A stretch of DNA of 15,019 bases from Baffinella frigidus (lineage: Eukaryota; Cryptophyceae; Cryptomonadales; Baffinellaceae), in NCBI GenBank assembly GCA_026770585.1, contig MU647311.1, forward strand, positions 31,203 through 46,221. Reading direction: 5' to 3'. The position numbers were made by a program, and so were the translations under genes. The notes beneath the pieces were generated by a model. That model had not been told where the DNA came from. It ran no database searches and saw only the letters and a list, made by a program, of their open reading frames with translations. Shown one piece after another: positions 6,620 to 14,064 of the stretch. Positions within the stretch are counted from its first letter, which is position 1, and each line of letters starts with the position of its first letter.

Positions 6620-7007
6620 GTTTAATCCATAGAGAGAAACACCCTGCATGACCCCTGGAGAGAAAGGCCTTTCTCAATACCTCCAGCGAACCACCCTGGA
6701 GGGGACTTGCGGCCAATCCCGAATAACCCTTTATCGCAAAAGTTGACAGGATTTGTACCCCTAAAATACTTATAAGACCGTTTTGTACCAGATCCATTCA
6801 TCACGGGGAACTGAGATCTCAGTCCATTCCAAGGGGAGTTGACTTAAGAATGCTCAAAATACCCCCACCCTGCCTCCAGGGTGGACACCTTTATGAACGT
6901 CAACACGGCCGCCATACAGGGTGCCTCCATTGTAAGACAATGCCTTCCCCTCCACCAGCAACCCGTAGCAGCTTTTACGAATTGTTTTTTTGGTTTGTTC
7001 GTAGGAC
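6620..7007. other. Intergenic, no supported gene
   Basis: Contains a short piece related to the 5195 flank (CCTGGAGAGAAAGGCCTTT at about 6653-6671). The open frames are short, lack start context and match nothing recognised. Confidence 0.4.
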
Positions 7008-7162
7008 CTAATCCGGGGACATGTTTAATTTAAAAGAAAATGGATCCCTATGTGTTCATAGGAGTTGGAAGAAGATTAATTAGGGCCCTAAGTAAATTCA
7101 ATAAGGGCAGAATCCGGTTTGATAGTCCATTTTCTTTTAAATCAAACATGTTCCCGGATGAG
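7008..7162. mobile_element. Foldback MITE, CTNATCCGG family (copy G)
   Basis: TIRs of about 34 bp start CTAATCCGGGGACATGTTTA and end with the complement TTCCCGGATGAG. AC flanks both sides (7006-7007, 7163-7164), consistent with a 2-bp duplication. The interior (AGGAGTTGG, TTAATTAGGG, CAGAATCCGGTTTGATAG) is shared with the copy at 8947 and unrelated to the ACTACACA core. Confidence 0.85.
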
Positions 7163-7367
7163 ACCCTACGGTAGGAGTCCTTAGGGGCCTCGGAATTGCT
7201 GACGGGAGATACAGACATCTGTGTCCAGTTTAGCTGAATTTAATGCAGTACCCGATCCGGTTACAAACTGTTTCGGGTGGCTGGTGGCTGGGACCACCGA
7301 TCCTCATATACTGTCAAGAGGTTCTGATATACGATTAAATCCGTGTCGATAGGCTCAACGTCGCTCA
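7163..7367. other. Intergenic, no supported gene
   Basis: It starts with ACCCTACGGTAGG, an isolated copy of the hairpin module found inside the 105-bp family. No other structure or coding signal was recognised. Confidence 0.4.
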
Positions 7368-7472
7368 TATCCCTTAAGTGCCCATGCCGCCAAATTTGAC
7401 GGCCAAGAGGTCCTAGGCAGGTCCTAGGGCCCTACCGTAGGGCGTATGAGCCTACTGGTCACTCAAGGGATA
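7368..7472. mobile_element. 105-bp MITE, TATCCCTTAAGTGGCC TIRs (copy 2)
   Basis: The left end is TATCCCTTAAGTGCCC and the right end GGTCACTCAAGGGATA, so the TIRs are decayed by a few bases relative to copy 1. The internal CCGCCAAATTTGACGG keeps the palindrome with compensating change, and AGGTCCTAGGCAGGTCCTAG is conserved. Same 105-bp length as 5091-5195. Confidence 0.85.
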
Positions 7473-7573
7473 CTATCAACGAAGAGAACATATGGAGAAC
7501 GATGACCACAGGCTGTGGTGGGAATCGAGGGGGGGGGCGCGAGCGTGAGTCAGATTGGGGATTAGGGACTAGG

Positions 7574-7667
7574 GATGAGAGACTAAACCCTGAACCCTGA
7601 ACCCTGCACCCTAAACCCTAAACCCCAAACCCCAAACCTAAACCCGAAACCCCAACCGATGAGAGAC
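7574..7667. repeat. Telomere-like insert flanked by 10-bp direct repeat
   Basis: GATGAGAGAC occurs at 7574-7583 and 7658-7667. Between them is a 74-bp CCCTAAA-type array (TAAACCCTGAACCC, CCCTAAACCCTAAACCCC). The neighbourhood is itself repetitive (GGGATGAGAG occurs again at about 7670), so the pair may be a local repeat, but its placement matches the 12-bp and 6-bp cases elsewhere. Confidence 0.6.
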
Positions 7668-7771
7668 GAGGGATGAGAGATTGGGGGCCAGGGATCAGGG
7701 GCTAGCGATTGCGGTGCAAGTACGGTCTACTGGAGGTTGAGGACGCCAAGCGTTGCACGCGCGCCCAATCG

Positions 7772-7965
7772 TCAGGAGCAACTTCGCGTGCCTGATACAA
7801 AACTGGCGGTGTTCAGCGAGTCCTCCTGCCAGCCAACCGCGAGGAGGTCCTCCACAGAGCAGCCGGGGACACGAGCCGCGGGGGAACCTCGGTGTAGCTC
7901 TGGAGCTTGAACTTGAGCTCGTTCTTTTCCAGCTGACGCTTGTGCTCAGCATCCGACCCAGCCAT
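7772..7965 (-). CDS. Possible small two-exon gene, unknown product
   Basis: On the minus strand an ATG at 7965 (CCAAGATGG context) opens MAGSDAEHKRQLEKNELKFK then LQSYTE, a charged, probably helical start. Unspliced, the frame stops after about 45 codons. A GT-AG intron of 38 nt (7850-7887; GAG|GTT...GGAG|GAC) would join phase 0 to DLLAVGWQEDSLNTASFVSG and end at TGA 7772-7774, giving 51 aa. No family is recognised. GC is high, like the right-hand exons. The exon could instead belong to a longer gene. Confidence 0.35.
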
Positions 7966-8510
7966 CTTGGCCCCAAACCGCCCCTAAAGTGCCACCGGCG
8001 TCCCAGAAGTGATTTCTGAGGGGACTAACGCGAGGACCAGGGGCGAGGGGATTGCCACGAGGACCCAGCCACGCCGCGCGGCACAGAGTCTGCCAACCTT
8101 CGCAGCCCACACCCTCCCCCAGCACCCCTGGTGCCAAAGGAAGGATCGGCCCTTCGAAGATTTCGCGGGAAAAATAAATAAATACAGGCAAGATCTGGGG
8201 TGCTAAAATAAAAACAGGCAAGATCTGGTTCGATTTTTGATCTACACATTGGGATAACTTACGCGTGTATTGCCCCTAACTTTACTGACGTCCGTACATC
8301 GGGGGAGACTCCTACACAACACATTTTCTCTCCTTTCACCTCTTTTGGTGTCTGACTGATTCCACCTCACCCCCCCACACAATCCCTCTCACCTTGTGGG
8401 GTATCCGTGGTTGGAGCTCCCATACCTCAACCATGGGATACCATGAGCCTCAGAACAAGGCTGACTTGGGTTCGGTGTGTGTGATGAGCGCGATTTTCTG
8501 GATCAACTCA
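7966..8510. other. Upstream region and repeats, no clear gene
   Basis: GC-rich DNA to about 8160 could be the 5' region of the minus-strand candidate. At 8170-8230, CAGGCAAGATCTGG occurs twice; the first copy with AAATAAATAAATA is an inverted copy of DNA at about 6342-6370. At about 8400-8441, GTATCCGTGGTTG faces CAACCATGGGATAC as a hairpin. Overlapping open frames on both strands have no recognisable product. Confidence 0.45.
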
Positions 8511-8511
8511 A

Positions 8512-8826
8512 GCACCCCAAGAGAGCCACCCTGTATCCCCTCTTCACGAGCCTCTGCACTGGAGAGCGAAACGCGATCCGAAAGCAAAAATGCTTTCTCT
8601 GCAGATCCCTTCTACGGAACGGCGTGTCGTTGGCATATGTTGGGAGAAATTAAAACCTAAAGAATCTAAAGGACCTAAACCTAAAGATATGTATGAGCCT
8701 CTGCACTGGAGAGCTAAACGCGATCCGAAAGCAAAAATGCTTTCTCTGCAGATCCCTTCTACGGAACGGCGTGTCGTTGGCATATGTTGGGCGAAATTAA
8801 AACCTAAAGGACCTAAAGATATGTAT
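8512..8826 (+). repeat. Dispersed repeat GAGCCTCTGCACTGGAGAGC, tandem dimer
   Basis: Two head-to-tail units (8548-8694 and 8695-8826) run GAGCCTCTGCACTGGAGAGC, GCGATCCGAAAGCAAAAATG, CTTTCTCTGCAGATCCCTTC, GGCGTGTCGTTGGCATATGT, then a tail of ACCTAAAGG-type repeats. About 35 bp before the first unit (CCCCAAGAGAGCCACCCTGT) is also shared with the dimer at 11118. Orientation is set by the tail. The repeated tail is SINE-like, but no clear pol III boxes are seen. Confidence 0.8.
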
Positions 8827-8946
8827 GGAAAGGTGGGACATGTTCTTCCGCGGGTGACCACGTCGGGGGGCTTCGCCTCCCTCTCCCCGCCGACGTTTCT
8901 CTGCTACGCCCCTTGCTGCACCACTAAATGATCGGCCTTGTTGGTG

Positions 8947-9102
8947 CTAATCCGGGGACATGTTTAATTTAAAAGAAAACGAACCCCTATTTGTTCTTAG
9001 GAGTTGGCCGAAGGTTAATTAGGGACCTAAGTAAATTTAATTAGGGCCAGAATCCGGTTTGATAGGCCATGTTCTTTTAAACTAAACATGTTCCCGGGTG
9101 AG
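8947..9102. mobile_element. Foldback MITE, CTNATCCGG family (copy H)
   Basis: CTAATCCGGGGACATGTTTA at the left and CATGTTCCCGGGTGAG at the right. TG flanks both sides (8945-8946, 9103-9104). The interior closely matches the 7008 copy, including AGGAGTTGG, TTAATTAGGG and CAGAATCCGGTTTGATAG. Length 156 bp against 155. Confidence 0.85.
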
Positions 9103-9290
9103 TGCATCCACAGAAGGCGGGAAGCGAGATGAAGCCGGCCGCCACCGAGGCTCGTCACCTGTCCGACCGAGGCTCGTCACCTGTCCGACCGAGGCTCGCA
9201 GCAGGGCCTCCGAAAACAGGTCTAGGCCAAGCGCAAGCACTTGGAGGCGAAGCCTAGCTCTGTCTCGGTCTGATCTGGTCTCGCAAATTT
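9103..9290. repeat. 22-23 bp tandem repeat and flanks
   Basis: CCGAGGCTCGTCACCTGTCC is repeated about two and a half times at about 9146-9200. Open frames run over the region on both strands, but they extend into the MITE end and carry no domain. Confidence 0.6.
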
Positions 9291-9450
9291 GCTCCAAAGT
9301 TGACGATTTTGTACCACTCACAGAGCGTGTCAACTTACGAATAGTCCTCCAGTCTATTTGGTGCCACCAGTTTGGTGAGCCCGGGCACTTTTCCGCTCCA
9401 AAGTTGACGGATGCGTACAACAAAAACAGTATGTCGACTTGAGAATGGTC
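9291..9450. repeat. Dispersed repeat GCTCCAAAGTTGACG, two copies
   Basis: 9374-9450 is a full copy of 3941-4020 (GGTGAGCCCGGGCAC, TTCCGCTCCAAAGTTGACGG, GTCGACTTGAGAATGGTC). 9291-9346 is a half copy beginning at GCTCCAAAGTTGACG and ending GTCAACTTACGAATAGTC. Each half folds through AAGTTGAC/GTCAACTT. Confidence 0.7.
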
Positions 9451-9750
9451 AGTGAACCCGACTGAGGCAGAGCTAAGAAAGGGGGGGAACAAGGTTTACT
9501 AAATTGTTAAACACGACCGCTGTACGCCAGGTGGACAGGTGGGACGAGACGTGAGGGCTCTAGCAGCCCAGAACCACCCAGAGAAACAGACAAGAGCCTC
9601 TGCTGCCAAGCGCACCATTCTAAGTGGCTTTCTTTAGATCCTTGATGTTTTTCGAGCTCCCACGCTGGGATTTATTCTGCAGGATGGCCCGCTTTGTTTC
9701 AAGCCTCCAACCGGCCAGATCAGTTCCCGAAAATAAAAAATTATCGCCTT
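9451..9750. other. Intergenic, no supported gene
   Basis: CTGAGGCAGAGCTAAG at about 9464 resembles the end of the 6494 foldback. TTCTGCAG|GATGGCCCGC at about 9679 looks like an acceptor followed by an ATG (MARFVSSLQPARSVPE), but there is no independent support and the frame runs straight into the repeat array. Confidence 0.4.
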
Positions 9751-9830
9751 CAAACCCCAAACCCCAAACCCCAAACCCCAAACCCCAAACCCCAAACCCC
9801 AAACCCCAAACCCCAAACCCCAAACCCTCA
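9751..9830. repeat. Homogeneous CCCCAAA heptamer array
   Basis: About 11 near-perfect copies of CCCCAAA, C-rich on +. It is far more uniform than the other arrays, so it is a recently expanded or homogenised block of a non-canonical telomere-like unit. Open frames across it encode only GFGVWGL-type repeats on the other strand and are not genes. Confidence 0.95.
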
Positions 9831-9874
9831 ACACTTGACTAGAGAGGATTCGCCGTTTTGCCGTACCTATAATG

Positions 9875-9961
9875 TCCTTTAGGTCCTTTAGGTTTTAAAT
9901 GCTCCCAACATATGCCAACGACACGCCGTTCCGTAGAAGGGATCTGCAGAGAAAGCATTTT
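9875..9961 (-). repeat. Dispersed repeat, 5'-truncated inverted copy
   Basis: On the minus strand: AAAATGCTTTCTCTGCAGAT, CCCTTCTACGGAACGGCGTG, TCGTTGGCATATGTTGGGAG, then ATTTAAAACCTAAAGGACCT. The first about 45 bp of the unit are missing. Truncation at the end opposite the tail is typical of retroposed elements. Confidence 0.8.
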
Positions 9962-10120
9962 ACCCACCACTACGTTTCTACAAACAAGAGTTTTCCCACA
10001 GCTTGTCCTCGCAACGTCAAGGACCTAAAAGGGAGCATCCCTACGAACTCAGCACTCCTAACTGAAGGCCCAGTGAGAGTGTTCCACTTAGTGCGTCGCA
10101 TAAGATTCTCAGCCCACGGA

Positions 10121-10243
10121 CCACACAGCGGGCTTTGAAGGGATTTTCGGCCTAAATCGGGCCACCTTTCCGTTACCTTATCGGTAGGAACCCTCCTCTG
10201 CCCCTACGGGTTGCCTACCGTAGGGTCCTAGGTCTCATCGCTT
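10121..10243. repeat. One-armed copy of the CCACACAGCGGGC foldback
   Basis: It matches 4028-4140 (CCACACAGCGGGCTTTGAAG, GGATTTTCGGCCTAAATCGG, CCTTTCCGTTACCTTATC) and ends with the CCTACCGTAGGGTCCTAGGT module. The right arm is absent. Confidence 0.75.
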
Positions 10244-10840
10244 AGGGGTTTGTAGTGGTCAGGGGGTTGCCGATTTCCGTCGGAAAACTGGAGTGCCGGA
10301 GGTTTCCGACTGAAATCTCCACCCTGCCACCAGCAACCAGTTCCAGTGTCCGCCTATGATGGGAGCTGGCAGAACCTAAAGAGCCTAAAGGAACCTGTGG
10401 CAGCCTATCCTGGGTGTTTCACCCTGTAGTGATTTGCACGAGTTGTACACTTTAAAGTGCACTAGCCGGTCTATTCACCCCTCTAGAAGAAGTCTAGGTC
10501 CCTCGGGATGTCCTTCTGTAGGGTCCTATTGACCGAATTCGAGAAGCTCCCAGACCCGAAATAGGCTGTTGCCACCATGGTGGTCGCTTAAAAGGCGGCC
10601 ACCAGCTGACTCTTTTGGAGTTTAGGTCCTAGTCTTAACAGGCCTTCACGGTGCTTTGGTGCTTTTATTTACACTCACATCGAAGGCCACAGCCCACCTC
10701 ACTCTTGAGGAGTTGGGAGTAATCTACGGATGAGCTCCCCGGTCCTATCCACTCGGACTGGACCGAGTCCCCTTTCCCCCCTAGGAAGGGAATACATGGT
10801 GGCCATGTTTTCCGATCAGTCCTCTCTCTCTTTTTCTATC
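10244..10840. other. Intergenic with small hairpins
   Basis: No gene supported. Hairpins: GATTTCCGTCGGAAAAC against GTTTCCGACTGAAATC (about 10271-10318), a palindrome CACTTTAAAGTG near 10450, and TGGTGGTCGC-TTAAAAG-GCGGCCACCA near 10578-10604. CCTAAAGAGCCTAAAGGAACC near 10375 resembles a tail of the dispersed repeat. Confidence 0.5.
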
Positions 10841-10865
10841 TGCCTCACTCTCTCACACACACACG

Positions 10866-10901
<36 letters not shown>

Positions 10902-11117
10902 CACACACACAAATACACAAACTTACTACTTTTCTCTCTCTCTCTTTACCTGGTTCATGGTCAAAGTGTACAAACTTAGTCAAAGTACACAAACTAAACT
11001 GCGAAAAAAACATGTCTCTTTTAGCCGGTTTCTGCCGCGATCCTCTGCACCGGGGGGTCTAAAGGATCTCAAGGACCTGAAGGACTTCAGACACATGGCA
11101 ACCAATTGGTATACCTA
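10838..11117. repeat. (CA)n microsatellite and flanks
   Basis: A CA/CT-rich tract runs from about 10825 to 10945, with (CA)n from about 10853 to 10912 broken by GAACA and AAACA. Next is GTCAAAGTGTACAAACTTA/GTCAAAGTACACAAACTAA, an imperfect tandem pair at about 10959-10998. CTAAAGGATCTCAAGGACC after about 11058 is again tail-like DNA. Confidence 0.85.
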
Positions 11118-11474
11118 CAAACCCCAAGAGAACCACCCTTTATCCCCTTTTCACGAGCCTCTGCACTGAAGAACTAAATGCGACCCGAAAGCAAAAACAC
11201 TTTTTCTGCAGATCTTTTCTACGCTACGAAAAGGCGTGTCGTGGAACTTTCTATGTTGGAAGCTCGAAGAACCTAAAAGACCTAAGGATCACGAGTCTCT
11301 GCACTGGAGAGCTCACGCGATCCGAAAGCAAAAATGCTTTTTCTGCAGATCTTTTCTACTGAAAGGCGTGTCGTGCGGCTATGTTGGGAGCATTTAAAAC
11401 CTGAAGGACCTGAAGGATACGGGCGCTGGGCCATGTTCAGATGTTGGGAGAAATTAAAACCTCAAGGACCTAAA
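11118..11474 (+). repeat. Dispersed repeat, second tandem dimer plus fragment
   Basis: Units at about 11155-11292 and 11293-11421 repeat the 8512-8826 arrangement, including the shared about 35-bp lead-in (CCCCAAGAGAACCACCC). A third fragment (ATGTTGGGAGAAATTAAAAC) follows at about 11437-11474. The units have diverged more than those of the 8.5-kb dimer. The shared dimer structure suggests that a dimer was copied, not that single units inserted twice. Confidence 0.75.
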
Positions 11475-11481
11475 TTGCAGG

Positions 11482-11526
11482 CTCTTCCTTCCTCTTCCTG
11501 TCTCTCCCTTCCTCTTCCTCTCTTTT

Positions 11527-11560
<34 letters not shown>
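11482..11560. repeat. (CT)n microsatellite
   Basis: CTTCCTCTTCC-type tract passing into pure (CT)n at about 11531-11559. It follows the dispersed repeats directly. Confidence 0.9.
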
Positions 11561-11562
<2 letters not shown>

Positions 11563-11587
11563 ACTGTCTATTCTAGAGTTCTGTTAA

Positions 11588-11824
11588 GAACTCGGGTTTG
11601 GGGTTTGAAAACTCCAAACCCTAAACCCTCATCCCTCGATCCTGAACCCTGCATCATGCATCCTGCCTCCTAAACCATAAACCCAAACACCTGTGACCTA
11701 GATCCTATACCCTCAGTGCGCAACCCAAAACTCTAAACCCTAACCCCCGAAACTCCAAACTCTAAACACTAAACCCTGAACCCTAAACCCTAAACCCTAA
11801 ACCCTAAACCCTAAACTCTGAACC

Positions 11825-11863
<39 letters not shown>

Positions 11864-11895
11864 ACCTTAAACCCTAAACCTCAAACCCTAAACAT
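11588..11895. repeat. Telomere-like array (C-rich on +)
   Basis: CCCTAAA units with CCCTCAA, CCCTGAA and other variants, including a block of about six CCCTCAA (about 11824-11867). A short G-rich stretch at about 11594-11609 faces the C-rich array head to head. Just before it, GAGTTCTGTTAAGAACTC is a small palindrome. Confidence 0.95.
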
Positions 11896-12042
11896 CTAGG
11901 CGGAGTGGGGGCTACGCCCACATCCAAACCCAACCCCCCCAAAATCCAATCGGTGGTCGTAGGGGGGGGCGCGGCCTACGGTGGTTGTAGGGGGGGGCGC
12001 GGCTTCTTATGAGCGAGGTACCCCTGTAGTCCTGGTCAGGTT
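11896..12042. repeat. G-rich 28-bp tandem pair and flank
   Basis: GGTGGTCGTAGGGGGGGGCG and GGTGGTTGTAGGGGGGGGCG, each followed by CGGC, form a tandem pair at about 11953-12003. The G8 runs on + could join in quadruplexes. No coding signal. Confidence 0.6.
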
Positions 12043-12270
12043 CTGCGTGTCACACACCTCAGTCACACCTTAGTCACACCTCAGTCACACCTCAAGTCAC
12101 ACCTCAGTCACACCTCAGTCACACCTCAGTCACACCTTAGTCACACCTCAGTCACACCTTAGTCACACCCCAGTCCACACCTCAGTCACACCTCAGTCAC
12201 ACCTCAGTCACACCTCAGTCACACCTTAGTCACACCTCAGTCCACACCTCAGTCACACCTCAGTCACTTG
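12043..12270. repeat. 11-bp minisatellite CACACCTCAGT
   Basis: About 19 copies of CACACCTCAGT with variants CACACCTTAGT, CACACCCCAGT and CCACACCTCAGT. The variants are interspersed, not blocked. It lies downstream of the MYND gene. Confidence 0.95.
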
Positions 12271-12484
12271 CGCTGCCTCCTCCACCAACGTCCCATCCGC
12301 AAGAGAGAGAGGATTGACGACAAGGCCAGCAGGACCACGCACGAAAACCTCTGCGTTTTTTTTGGGCAACTAGAATCTGGAGTTCTCTAAAACACGAGTT
12401 TCGTTTACTCGGTTCGCACACACATCACCACAAGTTTCGTTTAATCGGTTCGTTCATACATCACCACACTCGCACCGCCCTCCC
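12271..12484 (-). other. 3' flank of MYND gene with 36-bp tandem pair
   Basis: AGTTTCGTTTACTCGGTTCG...ACATCACCACA is repeated imperfectly at about 12399-12432 and 12433-12469, just past the stop of the minus-strand gene and so probably in its 3' UTR. No AATAAA-type signal was recognised on the minus strand. No gene is supported at 12271-12398. Confidence 0.5.
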
Positions 12485-13074
12485 TCACGGGGTAGACAAT
12501 TCGCCAGTCATTTGGGCCATGGCACGCTTCGTGTTTCCATCCTTGAGGTGAAGCGCGATGCGGCTCAACACTGCTGCTTGCTCTCGCCAAAGTTCCATCC
12601 TCCCAAGGATTTCGCTCCGCCTTTCGTCCAGCATCACACACTTCCGAACAGACTCCCTGCGGCCTGTCTCGGTCGCGTGCCTGGTTTTAGGATTTAGGGT
12701 TTAGGGTTGAGAGTTTAGGGTTTAGGGTTTAGGGTTCAGGGTTCAGGGTTTAGGGTTGAGGGTTGAGGGTTTAGGTGCCTTGCGTGGGCGTCTGCGAACG
12801 TAGCGAGGACGGCAACTCGCGTGGAAGTGGATTGCTTCTCCATGAGCTCTTCCATGCGCTCCTCCCACCTCAGCACCTCGCGCCAATCCGTCCCTGCTGC
12901 CTGCACTCTCCCCCGGACTTTCTCGAGGGACGCCTTCTCATCAGACACGCACGTTATCGCGTGCAGCTCAAACGCTGCGTTCTGGCATTCAACCCCGCAG
13001 TACCAAGCTTGCCTGCAGAGAGGGCAGCACGTGTGCGCCAAAACGTTCTTTCCGCAGTGTGAGCACGATGGCAT
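12485..13074 (-). CDS. MYND-type zinc-finger protein, two exons
   Basis: Predicted protein of about 163 aa. Exon 1 is 13074-12779 and exon 2 is 12680-12485 (stop TGA 12487-12485). Residues 4-42 form a complete MYND finger: C4, C7, C17, C20, C26 (as YC), C30, H38, C42. MYND fingers bind two zinc ions and usually mediate protein-protein contacts. The rest is charged and helical (EERMEELMEK; LWREQAAVLSRIALHLKDG), with no SET or other catalytic domain, so it is probably an adaptor. ATG 13074 was chosen because the finger begins three residues later; an upstream in-frame ATG at 13317 would overlap the divergent gene. The reading frame is kept across a GC-AG intron (98 nt, phase 2). Partner and process are unknown. 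Confidence 0.8.
12681..12778 (-). other. 98-nt GC-AG intron made of telomere-like repeats
   Basis: Donor CAAG|GCACCTAAACCC, acceptor CTAAAACCAG|GCACGCG. The interior is almost entirely CCCTAAA/CCCTCAA/CCCTGAA units on the sense strand. AGGCAC is present at both ends, so the junctions read AG|GCAC twice and the repeat looks like a target duplication that supplied both splice sites. No GT donor is possible within the shared repeat. The frames match: exon 1 ends AG and exon 2 starts G, giving Arg then HATETGRRESVRKC. Confidence 0.75.
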
Positions 13075-13236
13075 CCCCGATGGATTTGACCTATGGGTCT
13101 GAATTCTTTGGTTCACCCAGATTTTGCCTGTCTTTTGCCCGGGGGCCCCTCTATCGGGATAAAAAGAGATCGAGATCCGAAAATCCATCTTGAAAGACGG
13201 TTGAAACGGCACAAACGGGTGGGCACTGAAGGCAGA
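13075..13236. promoter_or_regulatory. Putative bidirectional promoter
   Basis: The 162 bp between the ATG of the MYND gene (minus, 13074) and the favoured ATG of the METTL25-like gene (plus, 13237) must hold both 5' UTRs and promoters. GGGATAAAAAGAGATCGAGA at about 13157-13176 is A-rich on + and might be TATA-like; GGGGGCCCC lies just before. No factor site is recognised with confidence. Confidence 0.4.
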
Positions 13237-13905
13237 ATGGCGGAGAGACCAACCGGTGAACGGGGGGAAGTGGAGGTGGGCGGCAGACGCGCACAGCCCA
13301 AGGTCAACGACGCCCAATTCGCCTGGATCCAGACTTTGCTTGAGGGGACGCAGGATCCAGAGAGCCAGCGCCTCGCTCCCTTGCTCTTCCCTGTAGAGCC
13401 ACGCTTACAAGACGGCATCCCTCGAACCGTGACAGGTGGACTCCAACCAAGTGCTGCGGCGCTTCCGCGAGCAGCGCCTGGCCGCCGCGTCCGCGTCCCA
13501 GACAGCTGGCGGCGAAGAATCGGACGGCGGTGCGCAGCCAGGTCCGCCGGGCTGCAAGCTGGACGGCGGCGTGGGCGAGGCTCTGGCGCACGCGGCGATG
13601 ACGCGCCCAGAGACGGAGGCGCGCTGCCGCAGTGTGTGCTCGTTCGTGGAGGCGCACATGGACATCGCGCGCTGCAGCCTCGTGGACGTCTTCAGCGGGA
13701 ACCTCTGGGAGACGCTGGTTCCCGAGGCGTGGCGCGGGGAGCTGGAGCGACTCACGGATCTGGAGCTCTCGCAGCTCTCCGCGGGGGAGCTCGCGGAGGA
13801 CTCGCGGGTGTGGGAGCGCACGGGGGAGGGGTCGCTCCTCCACTTCATCACCCAGGCTAAGCTGCTGCAAGTTGACAGGAGGTTGCGGCTCCTCTCTCTC
13901 TCTCT

Positions 13906-13951
<46 letters not shown>

Positions 13952-13964
13952 TAACCTCTCTAAA

Positions 13965-14017
<53 letters not shown>

Positions 14018-14019
14018 AA

Positions 14020-14064
<45 letters not shown>

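Noticed and set aside
9082-9492. Minus-strand frame of about 136 codons
   Set aside because: It runs from a dispersed repeat through a tandem repeat into a MITE end, with no recognisable domain.
9620-9882. Open frames giving GFGVWGL or NPKPQTP repeats
   Set aside because: They are translations of the CCCCAAA array with no independent coding evidence.
10853-11062. Open frame rich in THTHTH
   Set aside because: It is translated (CA)n microsatellite.
12043-12270. CRISPR-like array
   Set aside because: The 11-bp units are contiguous with no spacers; it is an ordinary minisatellite in a eukaryotic context.
13093-13860. Plus-strand frame of about 255 codons starting at 13093
   Set aside because: Past about 13392 it is a shifted frame of the recognised methyltransferase exon. 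Only its part from ATG 13237 to 13392 is kept as a possible first exon.
13304-14062. Long minus-strand open frame of about 252 codons, ending in RERERERE
   Set aside because: It is antisense to the METTL25-like exon and its start is translated (CT)n intron; no domain is present.
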